64,000 bases of DNA from Lolium rigidum (taxonomy: Eukaryota > Streptophyta > Magnoliopsida > Poales > Poaceae), in assembly GCF_022539505.1 (NCBI RefSeq), contig NC_061514.1, positions 251,274,124 to 251,338,123 of the forward strand. Direction: 5' to 3'. This document shows positions 11,641 through 24,117 of the stretch, piece after piece; within the stretch, counting starts at the first letter, position 1, and each line of letters opens with the position of its first letter. The translations under genes and the position numbers were made by a program. The notes below the pieces were generated by a model. It did not search any database, was not told the DNA's origin, and saw only the letters and a list, made by a program, of their open reading frames with translations.

Positions 11641-13635
11641 GGCGACGCGGAAGTAGTGTTTAGTTTGTGTGGATGTCGAATTTTAATCGAATTAAATTAA
11701 TGTTCTGTCTAGTATCAGTGTGTGAGTATATATATAGCTGGAAGTTCAATCGAATTTAAAATTCAAGTTTGATCAAGTTTGACTGTTGATGTTGAATTTG
11801 AAGTTGTGATCAAAGTTTGTGAAATGTGCCCTATTTTATATCATCTCGTACAATACAGGTGCCCTAAAATACATTATCTTGTAAACAAAAAAAAGTTGGT
11901 GATGTAAAAATTGCTTTTATGTACAGACACCTTTTATTGAAAATATATAAAAAAATGCTATGGGAAAACCTACCGTTCAGCTTTAAAAAAAAAATCCTCG
12001 GCCATACCAGTTTATTGGGCATTACGTCTGGGAGCCGTTAGGTTGGACAACACTTCATATTGTATACCTTCCATAGGCGAATCAATGTTCAAATTATAAT
12101 CGCCTTTCGTCCCGGGTGTTTATGCATCAATATTTTCGGGTTGCCCGACAATGCTGAATGGAATTGTCAAAGTCAACTTTGCGAAATTCTGAACTGTTCG
12201 ACATGGAAGATGGCGTGACATCAACTGAGTCGTTCGGTGTCAAAAACGGTGGTGTGACATGGTGGAAACTGTCGGAGGGCCAAACTGCTCGGCCTCGCCG
12301 GTCAGGCCGGCAAACCTATGAAGAAGAATCACATCTAGCCAACCGGCGAGACACCACGAAGCCATAAAAGTTACTACTCTGATTCATATTACCTGTCGCT
12401 GAAACTTATGTATCTAGAATCGAAGAGATTTTTTTCTGAGTAGCCACTAGAGTTTAAACAAAGTTCATTTCAGGTCTAAGAACTCCACTGCAAGGGCAGA
12501 TCCCATCAGATTCGACAGGAACCTATCGTTGTTGCCGTGTGGAAACCGTTGGGAAGACTCACACGGAGCAGTTCACCCAGTCGCTGTTTGGTTCTACGCG
12601 AGGTCATGTCGCGAGGGCCACCGCGGTCCTCGACGACTCGACCCAGCAGTGGTCAACTAGCCATCACCGAAGCTGGCGTGCAACTATGACTTTGATTCTC
12701 ATTCCTCGGACGTTGGTTTCAAAAGCCTATTTGCCATTGCCGTAATTCTCCAGTACAATCTCACCACTTAATCTCATTCAAGCAGTGTGCAACCTGGATT
12801 CAAAACCTTGGTCTTGGCTATTCTAAGATTATTAGAATCCCTTGTTTGTCCTCTTAAGCCGTGGGTGGTACCTCTGCTTCTACGCGCTCAATATGATCGA
12901 CATTAAAAAAGAAGTTTATTTTTTTAGAACATCTAGTTGATTTTCATTTTAAGTTTCTGAAAATTAATGTGACTTGATTCAACAGACAGTTGGTAAGCTG
13001 ACCCTTCCAATACAATTTAGAGAATAGATAAGACGTGGCGCGTATTAAAATGTATTGTTGGGTTCAGCATTCACCTCTTTCTTTTAATTCGTTTGTGTCA
13101 AACCGCGAATACAAATTAGACCATGTTGCCATGTGTCCATTTGGATCGGGGCTTGACCCACTGGCCTGACACATATTACCATTTCATGTTTATTTTAAGA
13201 TGGAAATAGCTTCCATGAAACATTATTTAGCACACATGGAGAAAAAAGAGGGACAATACACCGTTCGGGTGTGTAGTGTGCGGGTTTCACCGGTTTCCCT
13301 TAATTAACCGTGCTTGTACGGTTTTTGGGTCCGGTTTCCCTTACTGACCGGACCATTCGCCCTCTTCTTATAATGCAATGCGGGAGCTCCCCGCCCTCTG
13401 ACGAGGTTTCGTAAAAAAAAAGAGGAACAGTGCACCGTTCATTCATACGGATTAAAAACTTAATACGCCGTGAAGGCTTCCTTGCCGGAGTCGCTTGGGC
13501 AGCGCGCTGCTAGAGTCCACCGAGAACCCCTATTTTTCCTTGTCGGGGTCAAGGGTGACAATGCCGGCGTATGTAGCCTACGAATGAAGGCTACACGCCG
13601 CGCATTCTTGGTGAAGTCCTTGATGGTGTGGCCGA
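11641..13635. other. AT-rich low-copy stretch without a recognisable gene
   Basis: Short ORFs on both strands match no family I know. It holds A-rich runs and a GC-richer patch at 12240-12700. I see no LTR tips, terminal inverted repeats or poly(A)-flanked element that can be delimited. Confidence 0.5.
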
Positions 13636-13914
13636 GCACTAACTACTCGCTTTGTTCTTCTCTAGTGGTGATTGAAAGCCGGTGAAGTGGTTTAGAGTTG
13701 TCTCCTGTTCGTCGCGAAATAGCGTCGGCCAGTAGTTGCTATCGTCTTTGTACTTTGGGTCGAGCCACAACGCGCCCTTCTAACTACGGCGGAATACCTC
13801 ATGGTCGAAGTCCTTGCCGGCGGGCAATGGCGGCACGGGAACCCTGCCCAAGTGGATGGCCCAGCCATGCGTTACCATCACTTTTGGCGACGCGATGATG
13901 CCATATTTGGAGAG
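13636..13914 (-). pseudogene. Minus-strand coding fragment, unidentified grass protein
   Basis: Read on the minus strand from about 13911 it gives a near-continuous peptide with one in-frame stop near 13785. Recognisable pieces are KVMVTHGWAIHLGRVPVPPL and SNYWPTLFRDEQETTLNHF. The composition is that of a real protein and I recall similar ORFs among grass repeats, but I cannot name the family. It is truncated on the left of the window strand and cut at 13915 by an LTR. Confidence 0.35.
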
Positions 13915-14511
13915 TGATGACCCACAAGTATAGGGGATCGTAACAGTCTTCGAGGGAAGTAAAACCCAATTTATTGATTTGACACAAGGGGAGCCAAAGA
14001 ATATTTGTAAGCCTTAACAGCGGAGTTGTCAATTCAACTGCACCTGGAAACAGACTTGCTCGCAAGAGTTTCTCAGTAGCAACAGTTTTATAGCAGTAGC
14101 AGTAGTGAAATATAAGCAGCAGTGTAATAAAGACAACAGTAGTGATTATAGTAAACAGTAGGATTAAAATACTGTAGGCATAGGGATGGATGAACGGGCG
14201 CTGCATGGATAAGATAACTCATGTAATAATCAAGACTAGGTATTTGAAGATAATAATAAAACAGTATCCAAGTACTAAACAACCATAGGCATGTGTTCCG
14301 TATATAGTCGTACGTGCTCGCAATGAGAAATTTGCACAACATCTTTTGTCCTACCAGCCGGTGGCAGCCGGGCCTCTAGGGAAACTACTGGTAATTAAGG
14401 TACTCCTTTTAATAGAGTACCGGAGCAAAGCATTAACACTCCGTGAACACATGTGATCCTCGTATCACAACCTTCCCCTCCGGTTGTCCCAATTTCTGTC
14501 ACTTTGGGGCC
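13915..14511 (-). repeat. Type B-like LTR fragment, interrupted
   Basis: The minus-strand end TATACTTGTGGGTCATCA lies at 13915. The body matches the 3' half of the type B LTR but is more diverged. At 14511 the sequence stops inside the LTR, at CACTTTGGGGCC, where a second LTR starts. The missing remainder is not found farther right in this window. Confidence 0.75.
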
Positions 14512-14913
14512 TGATAACCCACAAGTATAGGGGATCACAACAGTCTTCGAGGGAAGTAAAACCCAAATTTATTGATTCGACACAAGGGGAGGTAAAGAAT
14601 ACTTATAAGCCTTAACAACTGAGTTGTCAATTCAGCTGCACCTGGAAAAGCACTAGTAACAGTGGTGATGTGAAAGCAGCAGTAATATGAGAGCAGTAGT
14701 AACAGTAAAACAGCAGCAGTAATAGTAACACAGAGGCAATGGCAACAGAAAATAGTTGATACTACTTCCAATGACATGTAGGACCGAGTTATGATGATGA
14801 GAGATGGACCGGGGTTCCCAGCTATCTACACTAGTGGTAACTCTCCAATAACAAGTGTTGGGTGAACAAATTACAGTTGGGCAATTGATAGGATTGAAAT
14901 AGCATTAAGACAG
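14512..14913 (-). repeat. Second type B LTR fragment nested in the first
   Basis: It begins with the LTR end (TGATAACCCACAAGTATAGG on the plus strand) and closely follows 9250 onward for 400 bp. It is then cut at 14914 by the LARD-like element. Continuation after that element is not seen. Confidence 0.8.
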
Positions 14914-17900
14914 TGTAATATCCCAGGTATTGGGGTTACAAAAAGAGAGAGAAAACAGATGTGTGCATTGCATTCATGCATAGAAAATCTGGGAAAATTT
15001 CGCGCTTAATTATTAAACTACATCAACAAAGGGGAACAAGTTTCTCTCTCGACACCAGACATGATTAAAGGTTTCGAGAGTGCGATAAACTCGGACCTAT
15101 CCTAAATTAACTTAGGGTTTCGAGAAGAGAGGAGAACATTTCATAATCCACTTTAAGTTGCATAATTGAATTCAAACAAGTTAGGTTTGAATTTCAAATT
15201 CAAACTTCAATTTGATATATCATAAATCAAATTATGAATAATCCAATAAAAAATTATAGAAATTGGAAAATGAAGAAATATAAAAGAATAAATCATATAT
15301 CAAAATCTCATTAGGGAAAACTTGGGCTTTATTGATTAACACACAATATACATTGTCATTTACAATATTCATTTGAATTATAATTATTACAAAATATTAC
15401 AGAAAGTGAATAGATGAAAAAGGAAAATGAAAATTACAAACAATTGCAAATGGCTAAACTAGTTAGTTACATTCTTCAAGCATTTCTTGTTTAGCCTGAG
15501 TACTTAAAAGACAAACAAAGAAGACAAAAAATAGAAATAAAGCCAAGTGGCTATGTCAAAAATAAAGAGAGGTTGAAAAGGTAGATATTTTCCTTGCCGA
15601 GCTTATCCCGAAGGGGAGCTGAACCAAGCCAGTAATGGCAGCAATGAAGCAGTGCAGCTCACACATAGGTTCTGCATGTGTGTGCTGTCAACCAAAGACA
15701 GCAAGAGAGAGCAGGGTATATAAGCTACTTGCAGCACACCATTGCCGAGCACCCCACTTCTATCTAACCCATCGACCAAACCAAGAAAAGCACCAAGAAT
15801 AGCAAATGTTCTTCATCCAGGCCATCAAACAATCCTCCAGAAACAAACCAGAAATGAAAGAAGTAGATAGTCACCCAAACCAATCCAGAGCAAGTATCAA
15901 GATCAGAAGGAGTGGGCTCAAGTCAAGGGGGTGAAGATTCTACAATCCAGAAGCATAACAAGATCACCATCAGCCAGCAACGTTATGCCTAGCAGATGGA
16001 AATAGGTATACCAAACTCACTGATCCTAGTATATGGATTTATTCCCAAAAAGGCATCATACCGTCCACCTCAAATAGCTTATCAAACATGAGTTGTTTGT
16101 GATGATTTTAACATCATCTGATCATAGTTATGATGATCCAAGTCCAATAAATCAACCTACATAACTGTCAACAACACTAATCTTGCTAAGTAAGAAATAT
16201 CTCCGTGCACACTCTTAAGAGGCACCACAGAGGGTATCAAGTCTTAAAAGATAGGACATGGGCAGTATTTGCAAGCAATGAAATAGACTAAGATCAAACC
16301 ATAAACCATCAGTTAAGTCATGGGAAGTGATTCCTCTCAGATCTTGCATAGTGGTGCTATGCTAAGCTCATCACAGAGTGAAGAATCTATTTCTCTCGAC
16401 TCGCATAGAGATGCTATGCCCGATCATCATAGAGAATTAAGAGCTAGCCATAGTATCTCGTTCTTATTACTAATCAAAGCCTCGGCCTTTGCATCACGAG
16501 TAGGGCCACGAAATCCAGCACATGATCTCGTTCTTATCGGCTTGTAACTAGAACGAGAGAAACCATCTGTGAGGGCAGCATACATATATCAATTCCAATC
16601 CATAACACTGATAAAATGATTCATGGACCATCTCAATCCAGTATGAAATGCATGCCATAAGCTCACAGTCAAACCACCCAGCCAAGCAATAGTGCATATT
16701 GTAGTGGATATTCAGCTTCCTTAGCCGTGAGATAGCAGCCATTTACCAATGCCAGAGATGAGTTAAAACATCTACACAGATATTATATCTCAATATTTTG
16801 CACACCACCCAACCAAACTCAAATGTTCAAGAAGCATGCACGCAAGTACTTCCAAGAATATGTATCCGATCTTATCCAAAGTATGCACTGCAGCATTTTA
16901 GCAACATTTAGAATACTTACAAAGCACATACTAGCTAACCACTCTTAAACCTGTGATATAGCCCACTAGAATAAGTACTTGACTGCTAAATTTACAAGTC
17001 ATATAGCACATGAATCAGTATTCCCAAGCATATGCGATAATCAGGCCTAGCACACACAAATTCATGACCACAACAACTAAACTGGAGCAACCAATCAAGC
17101 ACATGGCGGAGATCCCTTGGAGCAAAGCCTTATTAGCATATCACATAACCAGTACCAAGTCACCCAAACATTTTTAAGCACATATGCTTGTATCACAGCC
17201 AACAACTAGAGGGAGATAAGCCACTAGTACAATTTAAATTAAAACAAGGTCAGAGACATAGTGAAAGGGGAGTGAATTCGCTCACAGTGATTGCAGCAGA
17301 GAAATAAGCACAATAGTTGATGCCGAGGTTGCGTCCGCGGCACCGTCCAGCCAGCGTCGAGGACGAAGTAGTGGTCACAACACAGCACAACACCACCAGT
17401 ACATGGACGCCGGGGTTGCACACCAGTAGCCGTCCCGCCGGCGTCAAGACCGTGGTCGACACACAACCAGAACCATCACCACCGTCAGATTATGGCGAGC
17501 CAAAGAGGGAAACCGAGGTAGTGGTCAGTAATGAGGTTGAATGACAGCAAAGAGCGGAGGCGCAAACGACCACGCCAGAGCAGCAGCTCGTCGACGTGCG
17601 CGAGCAGCCAGAGAAGCGGCGCGACCGCAGACGGCGGTGCTCGCCGAGGCCGGCGATGGCCAGAATCTCCACCGGCAGTAGTTAGGGTTCCGGGGTCGGG
17701 GGTGACCGCTAGAGACCACCAAAGCCAAATCGAACTAGGAGGTTTGAGATCAAGAGAAGGCGGTGCAGGGCCGACCAACGGCGGCACCAGAATCAGCCGG
17801 CGACGGTCGTAATAGGAGGCGGCTAGGGTTCACAGAGGGGCGCATGGGTGTGGGCGACAGGGGCGCCACGGCGAGGGAGTTTTGGTGGAGAAGAAGGAGG

Positions 17901-20900
17901 AGGGCGGCAAAGCCTCATGGACGAGCGGCGGCGCCGGAATCGGCCAGCAACAGGCTGGGCGGTGGCGGCCGGAACGGCAAGCGCCATCGCCAGGAGGGGA
18001 ACGGACGAGCTCGTTCTCGTGTACGAGTGTGTGTGGGGGGGCATGAGAGAAGGGGTCGGGTTGGGTTCGACCCAACCGACTCGGTTGGACCAGGTTGGGC
18101 CGAGCCTGGTTGGCCAGGCCATTGGGCCAGCCCCAACGCACCACTTGGTCTATTTTTTTTAAGGAAAAACCTTTTAGACATTTAAGTAAATAAAAAGAAA
18201 ACAATAAATAGAAGTAAATATCAGAAAATGACATCTATAAATAAAAATAATAATCTAAAACAAATACTTCAAAAATAAAAGAAACAATAATTTGAATTTT
18301 CCTCTAAATTTTTAGAGAACCAATTCTAAATCTAAACTATTAATACCTAAATACTAATCATATAATTTTCTTGTTTATATTTTTCACATCAAGAAAATAG
18401 TAAATATTACTTTGTATTAAAATTCCATGTATAACAAAATAGTTTCTTTATGGTTATGTTTAGTCACATGAAAATTCTAATTAAGCATAACTTCAACTAT
18501 TAATTAAAAACCCTAAACCCTAATAGTATTTATCCTATTTAAGTTTTTATTTAAAAAAATATAGTGTTAAATCAATTATTACTTCTATCTCCAAATTAGT
18601 AATAATTCCAACTCTACTACCAATTATCATTTTAATAATGATATCACAATTCAGAAACCCTAATTCTAATATAAACAAGAATTTTGGTCTCATCATTTTA
18701 TGTGATCACTCTAAATTAGTTGCACTTGCAATCCTAAAACCCTAGGGGTTTAGCCCATGTGATCATATCAACTTCACCTTTACATATAGAATCTTAACAA
18801 GAAACAAATAAATGCATGCCCATGATCTACTAAAATAAATCTAGGCTTAATCATATGAGATTATCATTTCATGTCTTTACTCTTGAATAAACCTTATATG
18901 ATCCATTAGTGCCATTTAGGAGCAAACCCTAATTTGTTATTCACATAGTAAGACCATTGATCATCATACTTAGTATTACACCAATGGAATCCACCTAAAC
19001 CATTATATCCTAAAAGAACCATAGTGATGAACCATAATACTAACCTTGTGTAGTAATCCACATGACATACTCCTATCCAACTTAAACCCTACTTAGGAAA
19101 TAATAAGCCACCTAGCTTAGAAACCATTAGTGATTACTTAATAAAGCAAATATGAAATCATAGTAAACCCTAATAGCTAACTCATGGAACCACCTTGATG
19201 ACCATCCTTTGATATGATGCTTATGGGAAACCATATTAATAAACCTGCCAAAACTTGCTACATATAGACCCATTCTACTTAAGAACTCAACTAGTTCCTA
19301 TTAGTGAACTAAATGAATCCAATAGTAAACCCTAGAAGCCCATAGCACCTATTAAAAGTAGTTCTTGTTCTTAATTAACCTGTTCTTCAAAAGTTATTCT
19401 TTTGAAGTAAATACACAAGTAAACCATATAAGTAAATAATTCTTAGTGAAAATACTTATTATTTCTTAATCAATATGTTCTTCAAAAGTTATTCTTTTGA
19501 AATATAATAAGTAATCATCAACCATGCATTATAGGACTTAAAATTGACAACTGCTCTTTACTTATTATACAACTACTATTCCTGGGTGTGTATGATTGTT
19601 ACTATTCATTTTACCACCTGCTTATGATTCTAAAACAACACAAACCTGAATAAGAACCTTGTTTGTGAATCATTCTAATAGTGCAACACACCCAGAACTA
19701 ATCATTACCACTCACTAATCCTAAATCATCGGGGTTAGATCACGCTTAGAGCGATTGCATCTCATACTTATGCATTATTGCATCCTTGCCAATCTTTTAA
19801 ACATCGTCCTTACCGGACGATGATGCTATTTAAGAATTTGGGGTTATTGTATCGGAGACCTTGTCTGCATAATCTTGCAGTCAAGAAAGGCAAGTTCATC
19901 ACTTGCTCATGTCATTTGAGTATTTTTACCAAATTACTTGCAAAGTACTATGTTTATCACTATTGCATAAAAAGCAAAACCACTATTTTCATAACTATGA
20001 ATATGACTTTGTGGTGGGCAATGGAACCATGGATTGTGTTGATATGGTGGAGGTTCCATTGCAAGGGTTTATATCCATCTAGGATTAAACAACAAATGTC
20101 GTCCAATGGATTCTTGTGCCGTAATACCCGTGTTAACCATAAGATCTGGAGTGGGACGGAATAGTCAATTGTATTTCCACCTCTTGTACATCAACGGATG
20201 CGCTTTACCGTAAACCCTTGATCCAAGAGAGGACAAGTGGTAGGGTGGGGGTCCCGATTGAAGTCCCACGGTTATTGCGGTCTATGATGGGTTGCATCTC
20301 CCGGCGGAGGAGTTCATGGTAGAGACCTGAACTGTTGTCGTGGTCGGGGGCCGTCCTTAATTGGTATAAGAGCACCGGCGAGGACCCAGGGTCGGAGTTT
20401 GCAGCAAAGGGTGGGTGTATGAGGTAGCGGAGGAATATGATTGGCTATGACCTTATACCGGGCCTCACACCAAAGGAAGTGTGGACGGGAAGATCACCCG
20501 GTTGGCACCAAGGTTAAGATCTCTTATGGGTAAAGCAACACACCTCTGCAGAGTGTAATGAATCGTGACCTGTCACTCCCTGTTCCGGGATATGGAACTG
20601 CGAACGCTGCCGGAAAGGAACTCCATGAAGTTCTAGTAAACCGGTGAAGGTTGACGAACATAGTTCTTCTGAATAAAAGCAACCTTTTGAAGAAATGGTT
20701 ATGAAAACCTGCATTGGTATTAGACTTTCTGGTCTAATGTTGTAGCTAGTGCATTAAACACCTCTTTCCTATAATGAACTTGTTGAGTACGCTCGTACTC
20801 ATACCACTCTTAAATCCCCTGCTTAGATATGGAGGCCACGAAGGAGGATCTACAGTACAACTCTAAGATCAAGGAGTCAACAACTACTTCAAGGGACAGG

Positions 20901-21291
20901 AACCTGCCGGAAGAGTCATATACCACATCCACCATGGAGAAAACCTAGATTAAGCAGTAGAAGGGAACTAGCTCCCTAAACCTAGCTCCTATTTAGCTAG
21001 AATCTAGTCATAGCCTCTATAGCTAGTTAAATACTCTACAAATAGAGTTCATGATAGGATTAGACTACGAGTCGTTCTTCTGGAGTTTATTTGCAGTTTT
21101 ACCTCATTGTAAAGTAGGAGGTTATGATGATCTTATGTAACAGAGTCTGTGTGTAATTCTATAGACATGCCTTGGACCCGCATATGTTTCGTTGTACCAC
21201 TCGAGCGATATAATACTAGTGGAACAGTGTTTCATTGGTGTTATATCAGACTTGCATACTACACCATGTAGTGGTATGCCGGGTCAGCACA
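14914..21291 (+). repeat. 5' LTR of the LARD-like element, 6378 bp
   Basis: It starts TGTAATATCCCAGG and ends GGGTCAGCACA, two bases before the primer site. It is AT-rich except for a GC-rich block at about 17240-18160. The last 1.5 kb contains many short repeats of AGTAAACC and AACCCTA. Only the first 1.66 kb can be checked against the 3' LTR, so the boundary at 21291 rests on the TG...CA ends and the adjacent primer site. Confidence 0.75.
17240..18160. other. GC-rich block inside the LARD LTR
   Basis: About 0.9 kb is rich in CpG, in contrast to the AT-rich flanks. Several short ORFs exist on both strands with Arg/Ala/Pro-rich composition and no recognisable domain. The segment 18055-18130 contains inverted copies of GGTTGGGT/ACCCAACC. 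It may be a promoter region or captured gene-end sequence; nothing decides between these. Confidence 0.4.
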
Positions 21292-21293
21292 GT

Positions 21294-21305
21294 TGGTATC
21301 AGAGC
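21294..21305 (+). promoter_or_regulatory. Primer binding site, tRNA-Met type
   Basis: TGGTATCAGAGC is a perfect 12-base complement to the 3' end of plant initiator tRNA-Met and lies 2 bp after the LTR end. Confidence 0.85.
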
Positions 21306-24099
21306 AAATGCTTTGACCCTAGGATTAAAACCCTTTAAAGGAGACCTATAGGATTGGTAGTGTCTATAGGAAGTTATCTTAGGTAAACCAAATATTCTTA
21401 TGACTTGAGATGGATATTCACTTGAGAATAATCCTGACACACTTGAGTCAACATTTCTTACATATCCTTCCAAAGTTAGTTAGTTAATCCCAAATATGTA
21501 GCATACCATTAAGTCCTTAAAACAATAGATGAGTAGATCAGAGTTGGTATACAATACATGGTAGTCCAAAGAAAGGATACAACCATAAGGAAGATATCCT
21601 ATTGGAAGATGTGTACCAACATATGTTATGATTAAGTAAGAGTTATCCGGACTCGTAATAGGAATAATATCAAGTGATGAAGATAATTAAGATATCCTAA
21701 TAGAAGATGTAGATCAAGTTAAATAATGAGTAAGTAAAACTGTCTAGACCTGTGAAACAATTGATAGTAAGTGATAATTATGAGTCATATGAGGTAGTAT
21801 AGACCATGATGAGTCAATCATGGGAGGTAAGTAAGAGAGATAGAAATAAAACATATCTATTTACAGAATAGTGATAGTAATCATATATGATTCACATGAG
21901 AATCATTATGTGATGGACTAGAACCTCATAATTAATTAAGAGGAGTACAATAAAAAGCCAAGTGCAAAACAATAGTGCAAGAGTTGTGTTCCAAAACAAT
22001 GGGAAGTGTGCCAAGCACATCAAAACCATATGTTTATGATAGAAACACCTGGTAGTATAGGAGTTATATCCTAATAGATATGTGTTTAGAGTAGCAATGT
22101 TAGAACTTAGACATATCATGTGAAGTAGTCCTCAACAAAATGGAATCCAAGTTAATACTTCCAAAGAACTTTAGGTCAATCACAACTATCCTAGACCACT
22201 TTGTTTCAAGTTTATCTCATTGCAAATGTGCAATTAAGGTAAATGTTGAGATAAATAGTAGAAATCCACATATTCGTGCTAAGTATCACGATATAAACCT
22301 ATCTTATGTGGTGTTATATACTACACATCTCAACCTGATGTTTAGAGATGTCTTACTCAACTACTATATTCAGGCTTATGATGATGTGTATTATAAGCAC
22401 AAAGCTGAATCTTCTTGGATTTTATTGGATTTTCATTGTTTGACTAGATCCATACATGAAGTTTGACTTTGATATGCAAATGCATGTTGCAATATCAAGT
22501 TCTTACTTGATGCTTTAGATCTAGAGGGTAATGGTATTCGTGTGAGGAAGTGACGAATTATGAAGATTTCGAAGACAAGATGAAGGTGCATCAGAAAAAG
22601 GAAGTAAAGTTGTGGGAAGCAACCACAATCTTTGGAAGGAAGTACCAATCCAAAACTCATGCTTTACCTCAACAGAGGGGTACTTTAGTACATAAGGAGC
22701 ATGAAGGTGAGAAATATGATGATTATGGAGAAGTAGAAGTAGAACCATAGTCATTATGAAATAAGGAATGCATGGGAAATCACTTAGGATACTATATTCA
22801 TAGTGTCAGCTAGTGGTTTTTCTGCAAAATAAACCCTGAATGATGGAAGATGACCTATGAAACCATAGAAGATATAAGAAGACCACAGATGGTAACGAGA
22901 AGACCACAGTTGGTATAGGATCAATACTGCGAGAAAAAGTAGAGGATGTCTCGTCCAGTTGATCAGAACCTATAATAGAATCCATTTTTAGATAACAAAT
23001 TGCCACAATTGGTATCAAGTAGTCCACCATTGGATTAATTGTACCAAGAAGTTGAGAACAAATAAAAAAATTGTCAGCCAAATAACAATGACCTATAATC
23101 ATTTAATCGAAGGATTCACACTGGATGTCCACAATTGAGTGGATACACCACATATATTCTTCGCAAGATCTTAGAAGAGTACAACCATAAACAAGACCTA
23201 GACCAATATTCTAACCATAAGTCCAATGGTTGGAAGAAAAGGAGTTGAAGACCATAAGAAAACTCTAAGGGGTAGAGTAAAGATTGAGTTGGATGTACAA
23301 TAACTCAATATTTTGAGCAATATAGATGAAGAAGGTCTGAACTAAGAGGAAGTTCGATCTTATTTTCATAAGATTATCGAACACTACTTTCAGAAGGGTG
23401 TCAGACTAGAAGCCGAGGTTTATACCTCGAGGAAGTAAGAAGTGGACTATAACTTGAGAAAGTGAGTAATGTCTACTCAGAAGTACGATAGCTCAAGTAA
23501 GTCAAGCATAAAGAAGTTGGACGAAGGAAATACAATAGGCTCAATAAAGCTCAAGATGGCCAAAGACTGAAGAAGATTGACCATACCAAAATCAGAGACT
23601 AATAGTATGATTCCTTTCATGGAACCTAAATACCCCAAAATAGTTATAGGTATCAACTATAAACCATGATTGGATGGACTAAGTGAGTTTAATCCATTCC
23701 TAGGGAAATAAACCGTCAAGACCACTTCTATGGTAAGTACCTTACTAAATACCATTATTGCGGTTTTGGTAGTAAGGGAAAACAAAGACCTATTTTACCA
23801 ATTAGGAGTATGATATCAAATTAGTCTTCAGTTAAGACTAGCAGCACCAGAAGAAGACCCAATCATTGAATCTTCAATGAGAAAGGAAACAAGATATATT
23901 ATTGAAAGAAATCATGGAATTAAAGAAAGAAGTCATTGTTCAGAGACAAACACTGATGGATTCCATGAAGAATCTGGACAAGGGATATATTCAAATATAT
24001 CCAGTGAGATCACCACGGAGTTCGAGAAAAGATATAGTCTGCACAAGTCAGATCCACACTCCGGGACGCAAGAGAGTTCAAACTTCGAGGACGAAGTTT
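21306..24099 (+). other. Non-coding interior of the LARD-like element
   Basis: The longest frames are about 100-120 codons, with no zinc knuckle, protease, reverse transcriptase or integrase motif. Bases 22548-22750 encode a Glu/Lys-rich peptide, and 23877-24101 form a short frame ending near the purine tract. These look like eroded remains of gag/pol. The stretch is AG-rich and low in GC. Confidence 0.6.
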
Positions 24100-24117
24100 A
24101 GTTTAAGGGGTAGAGAC
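24100..24117 (+). promoter_or_regulatory. Polypurine tract of the LARD-like element
   Basis: AGTTTAAGGGGTAGAGAC directly precedes the 3' LTR start TGTAATATC at 24118. Confidence 0.75.

Noticed and set aside
17490..18185. Overlapping Arg/Ala/Pro-rich ORFs on both strands
   Set aside because: They are typical of GC-rich sequence; no domain, and they lie within the LARD LTR.
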